A stretch of DNA of 64,000 bases from Guyparkeria hydrothermalis (GTDB lineage Bacteria > Pseudomonadota > Gammaproteobacteria > Halothiobacillales > Halothiobacillaceae): NCBI RefSeq assembly GCF_023555375.1, contig NZ_JAJSEE010000001.1, positions 434,001 through 498,000 of the forward strand, given 5' to 3'. Shown here one piece after another: positions 16,458 through 25,389 of the stretch. A model generated the notes under the pieces. The model searched no databases, was not told where the DNA came from, and saw only the letters and a program-made list of their open reading frames with translations. A program made the translations under genes and the position numbers. How positions within the stretch are numbered: position 1 is the first letter of the stretch; the number at the start of each line of letters is the position of its first letter.

Positions 16458-18923
16458 TCACCGAAACCAGTCCCAGATCGTGCCGGCATCCTCGTCGCGG
16501 CCGCCCCGCCCGCCATCGCAATCGGTCGCCGCGTCGGGCAGGTGCGAGGCAATGAACGGCAGGGCCTCGCCGGGACAACGATCGGGCACCACGAATTCGC
16601 GCTCCGGGTCCACCCGGGCAAAACGTATGCCGCGCGGCGGGGTCATGTCGCGGGGCTGGTTGTCGAGCGTCGCGAAGGTTGCGCCCCACAGCGGCAGGGC
16701 CGCGGTCGACCCGGTCAGGTTGGCCGGTCGGTCGTCGTCCCGACCGACCCAGATCACGCCGACCCGGTTGCCGGTGAACCCGGCGAACCAGGCATCACGC
16801 CCGTCGTTGGTGGTGCCGGTCTTGCCCGCCACGCCCACCGAGGGCGGGATCATCTGGTTGAGTCGGGTGGACGTCCCCTCGGCCACCACCGTCTGCAGGC
16901 CGTACTGCAGGAGGTAGAGCGGCTCGCGGTCGGCGGCGCGACGCACGTCGAGCGAGTAGCGCGACAGCGGCTTGCCGTCGCGATCGACCACGCTGCGGAT
17001 CGCGCGCAGGGGCGTCATGAAGCCGTCGGCCGAGAGCGTCTGGTACATCTGGGCGACCTCGAAGGGCGTCATGCCCATCGAACCGAGCAGCATCGAGGGG
17101 TAGAACGGCGACGGTCGCGGCCCGCCGAGTCGTTCGATGGTCTCGGCGACCGACTCGAGCCCGACGTCCATCCCCAGCCGCACGCTGGGCACGTTGCGCG
17201 AGTGTGCCAGCGCCTCGATCAGCGGGGTCGGGCCATGGAATTCGCGGCCGTAATTCTGCGGCTCCCAGTCGTCCGAGCCACGCTGCTCGATGGTAATCGG
17301 CTCGTCGACGATCTCGGTGATCAGGTTGTACTCGGCCGGTCGCGAGAGCGCGGTCAGGTAGATCGCCGGCTTGATCAGCGAGCCGATCTGCCGGCGGGCA
17401 TCCAGCGCGCGGTCGTAGCCCTCGTAATGCACGTCACGCCCGCCGATCATCGCCTCGATCTCGCCGGTGCTCACCGAGGCGATCACCCCGGCGGTCTCCA
17501 GGGTGCCGGCCTCGAGCCCGCGGCTGGCCTCGACCTCGTCGAGCCGGGCCGTGCTCTGCTCGAGCGCCTCCTGCACCCTTGGACGCAGGGTGGTGAAGAT
17601 GTTCAGCCCGCGCGTCTGCAGGTCCTCGGCGTCGTACTGCTCGACGAGCTGGCGCCGCACCAGGTCGACGAAGGCCGGGTGCCGCGCCCGCGACCCGGCC
17701 CCCTCCAGCACGCCCAGCGGCCGCCCCTGCCATTCGGCACCGGTGGTCTGGTCGACCAGGCCCAGCTCGATCATCACGTCGATGACGACGTTGCGCCGGG
17801 CCAGCGCCCGCTCGGGATTGCGGCGCGGGTTGTAGTAGTTGGCGCCCTTGACCATGCCCACCAGCAGGGCGACCTGCTCGGGCTTGAGTTCGTTGATGGG
17901 CCGGCCGAAGTAAAAGCTCGCCGCCAGACCGAAGCCGTGGATGGCTCGCCCGCCGTCCTGGCCGAGGTAGACCTCGTTGAGGTAGGCCTCGAGGATCTTG
18001 TCCTTGGGGTAGTGCCACTCCATCTCCAGCGCCATGATCATCTCGGCGAACTTGCGCCGGTAGGTGCGCTCGTGGGTGAGGAAGAGGTTCTTGGCGAGCT
18101 GCTGGGTGATCGTGCTGCCGCCCTGCACCCGCTCGCCGGAGACCAGGTTGGTCAGGAAGGCGCGCAGGATGGCGGTGGGCACGACACCGTGGTGGTCGTG
18201 GAAGGCGCGGTCCTCGACGGCCAGCAGCGTGTCGAGCAGCAGGGGCGCCTCCTCCTTGACCTCCTCGATCGCGAGCAGCACCCGGTCCTCGGCCCGGTTC
18301 GGATAGAGTGTCCCGATGGAGCGCGGCTCGAGTCGGACGATGCCGAGCGACTCGCCGTCCGGGCCGTCGAGTTCGGTCACCTGTCCGCCGACGATTCGCA
18401 CGTCCACCCGGCGCGAGGGTTGCTCGCCGTCCGGGAAGGCGAACGACCGCCGGTGGAACGAGACCTGGTTGCCGCGGCGGCGGAAGGTGCCGGTCTCCTC
18501 GAGCGAGTCGGCGGCGACGTAGTTGAGCCGCTCGAGCGCGGCGGTCAGGCTGTCGAGGTCGATCGACTGACCGACGTAGATCTCGTCGGGGGCGGCGTAG
18601 ACGGTCGCGGGCATGGTGAACAGCGCACCCTCGAACCGCTCGGTGACCCGCTCGTTGAGGTACCAACCCCAGGCGGCCAGCAGCGGCAGACCGATGGCCG
18701 CCGCCAGTAGCACGCCACGCAGCGCCCAACCGAACAGGCGCGCACGCCAGCCCCGATTCGGGCGCCCCTGGCGCGTGCCCCGGGCCGCCTGACGCCGGTT
18801 CGTGGTCTTGCCCGCCGTCGTCCGGCGCGACCGGCTACCGCGCGCCTTGCTGCCCCGGGCGCCCCCCTTTGCGGTGCTATTCGCCTTGGTGCTGCCACTG
18901 CCCTTTCTGGATGCCACGTTCAA
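16458..18923 (-). CDS. mrcB: Penicillin-binding protein 1B (bifunctional transglycosylase/transpeptidase)
   Basis: This class A PBP polymerises and cross-links peptidoglycan. The 821 residues comprise a basic cytoplasmic tail (1-65), a membrane helix, a UB2H-like domain (about 90-175), a GT51 domain with EDRAFHDHHGV and QGGSTITQQLAKNLFL, and a transpeptidase with SLIK (active Ser), SRN and KTGT motifs. The open frame begins with TTG at 18921-18923; a GTG at 18915-18917 is an alternative start with a better-spaced GTGGG upstream. No lpoB gene is nearby. The repeat-rich gap 18924-19319 separates it from the divergent kinase gene. Confidence 0.93.
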   Translation of the reverse strand: MNVASRKGSGSTKANSTAKGGARGSKARGSRSRRTTAGKTTNRRQAARGTRQGRPNRGWRARLFGWALRGVLLAAAIGLPLLAAWGWYLNERVTERFEGALFTMPATVYAAPDEIYVGQSIDLDSLTAALERLNYVAADSLEETGTFRRRGNQVSFHRRSFAFPDGEQPSRRVDVRIVGGQVTELDGPDGESLGIVRLEPRSIGTLYPNRAEDRVLLAIEEVKEEAPLLLDTLLAVEDRAFHDHHGVVPTAILRAFLTNLVSGERVQGGSTITQQLAKNLFLTHERTYRRKFAEMIMALEMEWHYPKDKILEAYLNEVYLGQDGGRAIHGFGLAASFYFGRPINELKPEQVALLVGMVKGANYYNPRRNPERALARRNVVIDVMIELGLVDQTTGAEWQGRPLGVLEGAGSRARHPAFVDLVRRQLVEQYDAEDLQTRGLNIFTTLRPRVQEALEQSTARLDEVEASRGLEAGTLETAGVIASVSTGEIEAMIGGRDVHYEGYDRALDARRQIGSLIKPAIYLTALSRPAEYNLITEIVDEPITIEQRGSDDWEPQNYGREFHGPTPLIEALAHSRNVPSVRLGMDVGLESVAETIERLGGPRPSPFYPSMLLGSMGMTPFEVAQMYQTLSADGFMTPLRAIRSVVDRDGKPLSRYSLDVRRAADREPLYLLQYGLQTVVAEGTSTRLNQMIPPSVGVAGKTGTTNDGRDAWFAGFTGNRVGVIWVGRDDDRPANLTGSTAALPLWGATFATLDNQPRDMTPPRGIRFARVDPEREFVVPDRCPGEALPFIASHLPDAATDCDGGRGGRDEDAGTIWDWFR

Positions 18924-18974
18924 CCCACGCTGTTACACTTTTGAAAATGAGTCCGACCGCGATGTGGCGCGGTC

Positions 18975-19208
18975 GAGGGAACCTCTGCACGAATGCCATG
19001 CCGCTGAAGCGCGTCTTGAGCCGGGCAGATGCAAAGCGTTCTTCCGCCGCGGAAGGGTCGCTCCCTTTCCAAGGACGGCAACGCAGCAGATGCCCGACTC
19101 AAGGCGCGCCCGGCGGGGCCTGTCGAGCCGCCCGTGATCGGCGTTGCGTCGCCTTGTCACGAACGGCTCTACAGGCCAGAGTGGCATGGCATTCGTGTAG
19201 CGGTTCCC
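18975..19208. repeat. Inverted pair of dispersed repeat copies
   Basis: The left copy (18975-19032) and the right copy (19086-19208, opposite strand) share GGGAACC, CACGAATGCCATGCC, CTTGAG.CGGGCA and ATGC blocks in the same order. The right copy has about 60 extra bases between two of the blocks. The core GAATGCCATGCC also occurs in the loop of the 8375-8424 hairpin. This explains most of the 18924-19319 gap, where I see no gene. Confidence 0.65.
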
Positions 19209-19319
19209 GAAACGCCAGTCTATCAGCCCGGACGACGGGCGAGTGACCGCCGCCCCGGCGGTTTGCCGCTCGCCGGTCGCCCCGCCTGCTTTCCCGATTC
19301 GACCCAACCAGGAGCGCCC

Positions 19320-20834
19320 ATGGCCGAGCACCCGCAAGAGCGACTGATCGAACGGTTCAAGGAGAACCTCGCCGAGAGCGATTCCTCCCTCGAGCACCTG
19401 CAGACCCATATCTCGCACGTGTTCCTGACCGGCCCCTGGGCCTACAAGGTCAAGAAGCCGATGAACTTCGGTTTTCTGGATTTCTCCAGCCTCGACCGCC
19501 GTCGCCACTTCTGCGAGGAGGAGCTGCGCCTCAACGCCCGTCTGGCCCCGGAGCTCTACGACAAGGTGCTGGGTCTGGACGCCGACGGCAAGCTGATCGA
19601 GGCCGACGACGGTGCCGAGGAATTCGTCATCCGCATGCGGCGTTTCGACCAGGCCGACCGGCTCGACCACGTCGCCCGGCGCATCGGGTTGGACGAGGCG
19701 CTGGTCGAGCAGATCGCCAGCCAGATCGCCGCCTTCCACGCCAAGGCCGAGGTGGCCGCCGCCGAAACGCACTTCGGCGAGCCGGACACCGTCTGGGCGC
19801 CCATGCAGCAGAACCTCGAGCAGACCGCCCCCCTGTTGGAGACCGATGCCGATCGCGAGCGACTGGCCGAGATGGAGCGCCTGTCGCGCGCGGCCTTCGA
19901 GGCCATCCGCCCCACCCTCGAGCAACGCAAGCGCCAGGGGCACATCCGCGAGTGCCACGGCGACATGCACCTGGCCAACATGGCCCTGCAGGACGGGGTT
20001 GTGACCATCTTCGACGGCATCGAGTTCAATGACGATTTCCGCTGGACCGACACGGCCAACGATCTCGCCTTTGCGCTGATGGACCTGCACAAGCGCAAGC
20101 TGATCGGCCCCGCCCGCCAGCTGCTCAACCGCTACCTGGAACTCAGTGGGGACTACGAGGCGCTGCCGACCCTGCGCTTCTACCAGGGCTACCGCGCCGC
20201 GGTGCGCGCCAAGATCGCCCTGCTCGGCCTGCGCGACGGCATGCCCGACGAGGAACGCGAGGCGGCCTGGCAGGACTTTCGCGACTACGCCGATCTCGCC
20301 AACGCCTTCTTCACCCCGGCCCAAGGCGAGCTGTTCATCACCATGGGCGTGAGCGGCAGCGGCAAATCGCTGGCCAGCCGCGAACTGGTGCTCGCCCGCG
20401 GCGCGATCCGGGTACGCTCGGATGCCGAGCGCCAGCGGATGTTCACCGATCCGGCCGAGCGCTACACCCAGATGGCGAGCGACAGCACCTACCATCGGCT
20501 GGCGGAGATCGCCCGGTTGGGCGCATCGAGCGGCTGGCCGATGGCCATCGACGCGACCTTCCTGGAACGCGCCCGGCGCGCGCAGTTCGAGTCATTGGCC
20601 GACGAGCTCGGCGTGCCCTACACCATCCTGTTCATCGAGTGCGACAACGAGCAATTGCTCGAGTACCTGCGCGAGCGCCAGGCACACGGCGGCGACATCT
20701 CGGAGGCCGACGAGCAGGTACTGCAGCATCAGCTGCAGAAGCTCGAGTCACTCGGCCCCGACGAGGCGCGCCACTGCGTACGCCTCAAATGCGATGCGCC
20801 GTTCGGGCCGCAGATCGCCGAGCGGTTGGGGTGA
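19320..20834 (+). CDS. Two-domain protein: aminoglycoside-phosphotransferase-like kinase plus P-loop ATPase
   Basis: The 504-residue cytosolic product has an N-terminal protein-kinase-like/APH fold (about 1-330) with the catalytic loop HGDMHLANMAL and the metal-binding IFDGIEFND. The C-terminal domain (about 340-504) has Walker A GVSGSGKS and looks like a small-molecule or polynucleotide-type kinase. This fused architecture is widespread in proteobacteria, but the substrate is unknown; the automatic name 'aminoglycoside phosphotransferase' should not be read as resistance. The start at 19320 has AGGAG 7 nt upstream. Longer readings upstream run through the repeat region and are rejected. Confidence 0.85.
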   Translation: MAEHPQERLIERFKENLAESDSSLEHLQTHISHVFLTGPWAYKVKKPMNFGFLDFSSLDRRRHFCEEELRLNARLAPELYDKVLGLDADGKLIEADDGAEEFVIRMRRFDQADRLDHVARRIGLDEALVEQIASQIAAFHAKAEVAAAETHFGEPDTVWAPMQQNLEQTAPLLETDADRERLAEMERLSRAAFEAIRPTLEQRKRQGHIRECHGDMHLANMALQDGVVTIFDGIEFNDDFRWTDTANDLAFALMDLHKRKLIGPARQLLNRYLELSGDYEALPTLRFYQGYRAAVRAKIALLGLRDGMPDEEREAAWQDFRDYADLANAFFTPAQGELFITMGVSGSGKSLASRELVLARGAIRVRSDAERQRMFTDPAERYTQMASDSTYHRLAEIARLGASSGWPMAIDATFLERARRAQFESLADELGVPYTILFIECDNEQLLEYLRERQAHGGDISEADEQVLQHQLQKLESLGPDEARHCVRLKCDAPFGPQIAERLG

Positions 20835-20899
20835 TGGGCTGATCGGCGTCTGGCCCCTACGCCGTTGAGATGAGGTGACATCGGGGTGCCGTTGGAGAT

Positions 20900-20962
20900 T
20901 TCGCGGCTAAAGCCGCTCCTACACCAGTGACGGGAAACCGTGGGAGCGGCTTTAGCCGCGAA
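20900..20962. repeat. REP-like inverted repeat pair
   Basis: TTCGCGGCTAAAGCCGCTCC (20900-20919) and its exact reverse complement (20943-20962) are separated by 23 bp. Each arm is itself a small palindrome (GCGGCTAAAGCCGC). This matches a REP-type sequence common in pseudomonads and other gammaproteobacteria. It lies between two convergent genes and may stabilise or end both transcripts. Confidence 0.8.
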
Positions 20963-21006
20963 TCGCGTCGGTCTTCCCATCGACCGAACCGATTGGCTCG
21001 CCCGAC

Positions 21007-22443
21007 TCACTCCACCGGCTCGACCTTCGCCCCACCGCGGATGGCATCCACCGCCAGGCGGTACATGTCGATGTCCAGCGGGTGATCGTCGCCGGCGGCC
21101 AGCAACTCGGCCACGTCGGCGTCCGTGCGGGCCGTGCCGAGATAGCGCCAGTGGCGGAACAGGTGGCGCTCCTCCCTCTCCTCGCGCGTCTCGCGGATCG
21201 CCATCGCCCCGGGATAGGGCCAGGCCTCGAAGGCAAGCGGGCCCAGGGCCTGCTTCAGACGCAGCCGGTGCGCGAGCTCGGGCTCGCGCCCGGCGCACAG
21301 GCCGCCACACTGCCCGATCTGGTGGGCAAAGCAGGCGCGCCCCGCCCCGTTCTCCAGCTCGAGAAACTGCGGACAGAGCCGGTATTCCTTGGCCAGCTCG
21401 CCCAGACGTTCGCGCGCCTTCATCCGCGAGCGGAACACGCCATGCACCCGCCCCAGGTCCGCGGGGTCGACCTCGTCGACCTGCACCAGGCGCGGCGGCT
21501 CGCCGGACTCGTCGTCCCAGTACCAGGCCAACAGGCCACGACGCGCGCGCAGGCGGCGGTTGAAGATCGGCTGCTCGCGCTTGACCAGCCACGCCTCGGT
21601 GAGCAATGCCCCGATCTCCCCGGCGGTCTCGATCCAGTCGATGTGATGGGTCTGCTGCGCGATGCGCATCTCGCGGTCGCTGCGGTGGTCGTCAGCAAAA
21701 TGCGAGCGCACCCGTGAACGCAAGTTGACGCTCTTGCCCACGTAAAGGAGCGCCCCCTCCTCGCCGAAGAATCGATAGACCCCCGGCACGGCAGGCACCG
21801 CGTCCAAGCGGGCGGGGTCGAGGTTGGGCGGCGTGCTGGCGCGCTTGTGCTGCCGGCCGAGCGCCTCGAGTACCGCCTCCACGCCGTCGCGCTCGACAAA
21901 GCGGGCCAGCAGGGCCGGCAGGGCCAGGCAGTCGCCCATGGCCCGGTGACGGTCGCCCACGGGCAAGGCATGACGGGTGATCAGGGCATCGAGGTTGTGA
22001 CGGCGCTCGCCCCGGTCGAGGCGACGCGAGAGCTTGACCGTGCACAGCTCGCGCAGCGGGACCACCTGGCCGGCGGCACGAAAGGCATTGCGCAGGAAGC
22101 CGGCGTCGAAGCGGGCGTTGTGGGCGACCAGCCAGCGGCCGTCGAGCAGCTCGCGCAGCTCGTCGATCAGGCGGGCGAACACCGGGGCGCCCGCCACCAT
22201 GTCGTCGCTGATGCCGGTCAGGCGGGTGATGGTCGGCAGGATCGCCACACCCGGATCGACCAGGCTCTGGAAGGGCTCGCCGACCACGCCGTGGTCGACC
22301 GGAATGATCGCGACCTCGGTGATCCGGTCCCGTGTCGGCCGCGTGCCGGTGGTCTCGATGTCGACGAAGGCCAGACGGTCAAAAGGCGCGGGCAGGGATG
22401 CCAGCGCCTCGATGCACGTGCCGGGTTGCAGCAGCTCGGTCAA
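21007..22443 (-). CDS. DnaQ-like 3'-5' exonuclease fused to a GIY-YIG (UvrC N-terminal-like) nuclease
   Basis: The N-terminal half (about residues 20-190) is a DEDDh exonuclease with FVDIETTGTRP, VAHNARFDAGFL and HRAMGDCLAL. A GIY-YIG domain follows, with VPGVYRFF and LLYVGKSVNLRSRV, then a Cys-containing region (CPQFLELENGAGRACFAHQIGQCGG, partly quoted by position near residues 365-390) as in UvrC/Cho relatives. It may process DNA ends at lesions. The frame is open to an ATG at 22527, inside hom. The first 28 residues from there are Arg/Pro-rich and look like an antisense-frame artefact, so TTG at 22441-22443, just after the hom stop, is preferred. Confidence 0.82.
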   Translation of the reverse strand: MTELLQPGTCIEALASLPAPFDRLAFVDIETTGTRPTRDRITEVAIIPVDHGVVGEPFQSLVDPGVAILPTITRLTGISDDMVAGAPVFARLIDELRELLDGRWLVAHNARFDAGFLRNAFRAAGQVVPLRELCTVKLSRRLDRGERRHNLDALITRHALPVGDRHRAMGDCLALPALLARFVERDGVEAVLEALGRQHKRASTPPNLDPARLDAVPAVPGVYRFFGEEGALLYVGKSVNLRSRVRSHFADDHRSDREMRIAQQTHHIDWIETAGEIGALLTEAWLVKREQPIFNRRLRARRGLLAWYWDDESGEPPRLVQVDEVDPADLGRVHGVFRSRMKARERLGELAKEYRLCPQFLELENGAGRACFAHQIGQCGGLCAGREPELAHRLRLKQALGPLAFEAWPYPGAMAIRETREEREERHLFRHWRYLGTARTDADVAELLAAGDDHPLDIDMYRLAVDAIRGGAKVEPVE

Positions 22444-22447
22444 CGCG

Positions 22448-23794
22448 TCAACCGTCGAGGGTCTCCACGCGCATGCGCACGACCGGGGCACGGACGGTAT
22501 CCAGCGCCTCGATCTCGGCGAGCGCATCGTCCATGTCCTTCTCGCGCACCTGGTGGGTGAGCATGACGATCGGCAGCGTGCGCTCGTCCTCGGTCATCTC
22601 CTTCTGCATCATCGCCTCGATGGAGACCTCGTGGTCGGCCAGGATCTGGGCGATCTTGGCGAGCACGCCGCGCTTGTCCTCGACGGCAAAGCGCAGGTAG
22701 TAGGCCGTGGCGATCGAGTCCATCGGCACGACCGTCATGTCGCTGATCTGGTCCGGCACGACGGCCAAGTGCGGCACGCGGTGGGTCGGATCGGCGGTAA
22801 GCGTGCGCACCACGTCGACCAGATCGGCGACCACCGCCGAGGCGGTCGGCTCGGCCCCGGCCCCGGCGCCGTAGTACATGGTCGGACCGACCGAGTCGCC
22901 CCAGACCAGCACGGCGTTCTGCACGCCGTCGACGTTCGCCAGCAGGCGACGCTCGGGGATCAGCGTGGGGTGGACGCGCAGCTCGACGCCGTCGTCGCGC
23001 TGGCGCGCTATCCCCAAGTGCTTGACCTGGTAGCCGAACTCGCCGGCGTAGCGCACGTCGTCGGTCTCGATGCCCGAGATGCCCTCGGTGTAGACCTCGT
23101 CGAACTTGAGCGGCATGCCGAAGGCGATCGCGGCGAGGATGGTCAGCTTGTGGGCCGCATCGATCCCCTCGACGTCGAAGGTGGGGTCGGCTTCGGCGTA
23201 GCCCAGGTACTGGGCCTCGGCGAGCACCTCGGCGAACGCCCGCCCCTCGTCGCGCATGGCGGTGAGGATGTAGTTGCCGGTGCCGTTGATGATGCCGGCC
23301 AGCCACTCGATGCGGTTGCCCGCCAGGCCCTCGCGGATCGCCTTGATGATCGGGATGCCACCGGCGACGGCCGCCTCGAAGGCGACCATGGTGTGGTGGC
23401 GCTGCGCCAGCTCGAACAGCTCCATGCCCTCGTGGGCGATCAGTGCCTTGTTGGCGGTGACCACCGGCTTGCCCAGCTCGAGCGCGCGGCGCATCAGGTC
23501 GCCGGCGGGCTTCATGCCGCCGATCAGCTCGACCACCACGTCCACTTCCGGGTTCTCGACCACTTCCATCGGGTCGGTCGTCAGCAGGATGCCCTCAAGC
23601 GGGCAAATGCGCGGGGCGTCGAGATTGCGCGCCGAGGCGTGCACCACCTCGATGCGACGGCCGGCGCGGCGGGCGATCTCCTCGGCGTTGCGGGTCAGCA
23701 CATTGACCACGCCGCCGCCGACGGTGCCCAGGCCCAACAGGCCGATGCGCACCGGCGGCAATTCCTCGTACTGATTCGTCTGCATGTCGCTCAT
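22448..23794 (-). CDS. hom: Homoserine dehydrogenase
   Basis: This cytosolic enzyme reduces aspartate semialdehyde to homoserine for threonine and methionine synthesis. The 448-residue product has the nucleotide-binding [13 protein letters not shown] near residue 20, catalytic-region blocks [13 protein letters not shown] and [12 protein letters not shown], and a C-terminal ACT domain (about 360-440) typical of monofunctional, threonine-regulated forms. A strong GGAGGA precedes ATG at 23794, which overlaps the alaC stop. The partner gene thrC lies 27 kb away at 49238-50404; no thrB is seen in the window. Confidence 0.96.
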   Translation of the reverse strand: MSDMQTNQYEELPPVRIGLLGLGTVGGGVVNVLTRNAEEIARRAGRRIEVVHASARNLDAPRICPLEGILLTTDPMEVVENPEVDVVVELIGGMKPAGDLMRRALELGKPVVTANKALIAHEGMELFELAQRHHTMVAFEAAVAGGIPIIKAIREGLAGNRIEWLAGIINGTGNYILTAMRDEGRAFAEVLAEAQYLGYAEADPTFDVEGIDAAHKLTILAAIAFGMPLKFDEVYTEGISGIETDDVRYAGEFGYQVKHLGIARQRDDGVELRVHPTLIPERRLLANVDGVQNAVLVWGDSVGPTMYYGAGAGAEPTASAVVADLVDVVRTLTADPTHRVPHLAVVPDQISDMTVVPMDSIATAYYLRFAVEDKRGVLAKIAQILADHEVSIEAMMQKEMTEDERTLPIVMLTHQVREKDMDDALAEIEALDTVRAPVVRMRVETLDG

Positions 23795-24999
23795 TGTCCT
23801 CCCTCCGACGGCACGGGCACTCCGTGGGCACGGAACATCGCCTTGATGCCACGGATCGCCTGCCGGGTGCGGTGTTCGTTCTCGATCAGGGAGAAACGCA
23901 CGTGATCATCGCCGTAATCGCCGAAGCCGATGCCCGGCGAGACGGCCACCTTGGCCTCGGCCAGCAGGAGCTTGGTGAATTCCAGCGACCCCATGTGGGC
24001 GAAGGCCTCGGGGATCTTGGCCCAGACGAACATGGTCGCCTTGGGCGGCTCGACCGGCCAGCCGGCCGCGTTCAGGCCCTCGCAGAGCACGTCGCGGCGT
24101 CGGCGGTACATGTCGCAGATCTCGTCGACGCAGGTCTGGTCGCCCTCGAGCGCGAGGATCGACGCCACCTGGATCGGCGTGAAGGTGCCGTAATCGAAGT
24201 ACGACTTGATCCGAGCCAGCGCGTTGACCAGCGTCGGGTTGCCCACCATGAAGCCCACGCGCCAGCCAGGCATGTTGTAGCTCTTCGACAGGGTGAAGAA
24301 CTCGACCGCCACGTCCTTGGCGCCCGGCACCTGCATGATCGACGGCGCCTTGTACCCGTCGAAGACGATGTCGGCATAGGCCAGATCGTGCACCACCCAG
24401 ATGCCCGCCTCGCGGCAGATCTCGACCACCTTCTCGAAGAACTCCAGGTCCACGCACTGCGTGGTGGGGTTCGCCGGGAAGTTGAGGATCAGCATCTTCG
24501 GCTTGGGCCAGGTCTCCTTGATCGCCCGGGTGAGCTCCTCGAAGAAGTCGACGTCCGGGGTCAGGCGCACGTGGCGGATATCGGCATCCGCGATCACCGA
24601 CCCGTAGGGATGGATCGGGTAGGCCGGGTTGGGCACCAGCACGGTATCCCCGGCCGACATGGTCGCCATGGCGAGGTGGCCGAGGCCCTCCTTCGAGCCG
24701 ATGGTGACGATGGCCTCGGACTCGGGGTCGATCTCCACCTCGTAACGGGTCTTGTACCAGTTGGCGATCGCCCGGCGCAGGCGCGGGATCCCCTTGGACT
24801 GCGAGTAGCGATGCGTGTCACCGCGCCGGGTGGCCTCGACCATCTTTTCGACGATATGCGGCGGTGTCGGCTGGTCGGGATTGCCCATGCCGAAATCGAC
24901 GATGTCCTCGCCGGCGGCACGCGCCTTCGCCTTGAGCTCACCAATGATATTGAAGACGTAGGGCGGCAGTCGCTTGATGCGGGCGAAATGTTCGTTCAC
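23791..24999 (-). CDS. alaC: Alanine transaminase (AlaC-type PLP aminotransferase)
   Basis: This fold-type I aminotransferase (402 residues) has the PLP Lys in [17 protein letters not shown] and family blocks [16 protein letters not shown] and [12 protein letters not shown]. AlaC makes alanine from pyruvate and glutamate; genes of this type upstream of hom are common in proteobacteria and are sometimes annotated as other aminotransferases. Translation starts at GTG (24997-24999). It is the first gene of an alaC-hom-exonuclease operon, with ATGA overlap into hom. Confidence 0.9.
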   Translation of the reverse strand: MNEHFARIKRLPPYVFNIIGELKAKARAAGEDIVDFGMGNPDQPTPPHIVEKMVEATRRGDTHRYSQSKGIPRLRRAIANWYKTRYEVEIDPESEAIVTIGSKEGLGHLAMATMSAGDTVLVPNPAYPIHPYGSVIADADIRHVRLTPDVDFFEELTRAIKETWPKPKMLILNFPANPTTQCVDLEFFEKVVEICREAGIWVVHDLAYADIVFDGYKAPSIMQVPGAKDVAVEFFTLSKSYNMPGWRVGFMVGNPTLVNALARIKSYFDYGTFTPIQVASILALEGDQTCVDEICDMYRRRRDVLCEGLNAAGWPVEPPKATMFVWAKIPEAFAHMGSLEFTKLLLAEAKVAVSPGIGFGDYGDDHVRFSLIENEHRTRQAIRGIKAMFRAHGVPVPSEGGQ

Positions 25000-25199
25000 T
25001 TGGATTCTGATGCGTCTTGGAAGGGTGGACGAAACGCGGCCCGGCCTGCTGATGGGCCGAGCTCGGGCAAAGGGTACAAACAGTAAGGAGCGGCGCCCAT
25101 CCTGTCAATCCGCGTGGCCGCCCGAACGGCCCGAAAAGCCGCCCCGTCCGAGGGTGACCGCCCCCTCCGAGCCGATCGAACCATCAGCGCACCGCAGGC

Positions 25200-25228
25200 T
25201 GCACAAAATCTGTTTATTGGCATATACG
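25200..25228 (+). promoter_or_regulatory. Candidate promoter of the Aer-like receptor gene
   Basis: TGCACA and TATACG hexamers, each 4 of 6 to consensus, are spaced 17 bp apart in the A+T-rich part of the 25000-25389 gap. A flagellar sigma-28 match was looked for and is not convincing. The rest of the gap holds no gene that I can support. Confidence 0.3.
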
Positions 25229-25389
25229 AACAAGCTGACCTACGGTCGCTCGCGTCGATAAAAACCACACAAAACCAAGGGATTTGGTCGGGCATCGATC
25301 GGCGCCGAGGAAGCCAGCCGCGGGCTCGCGCCGTTTTACCCCGCCGACTCATTTCGTGAAACCAGTCGCCACGGAGGGAACGCAACACC

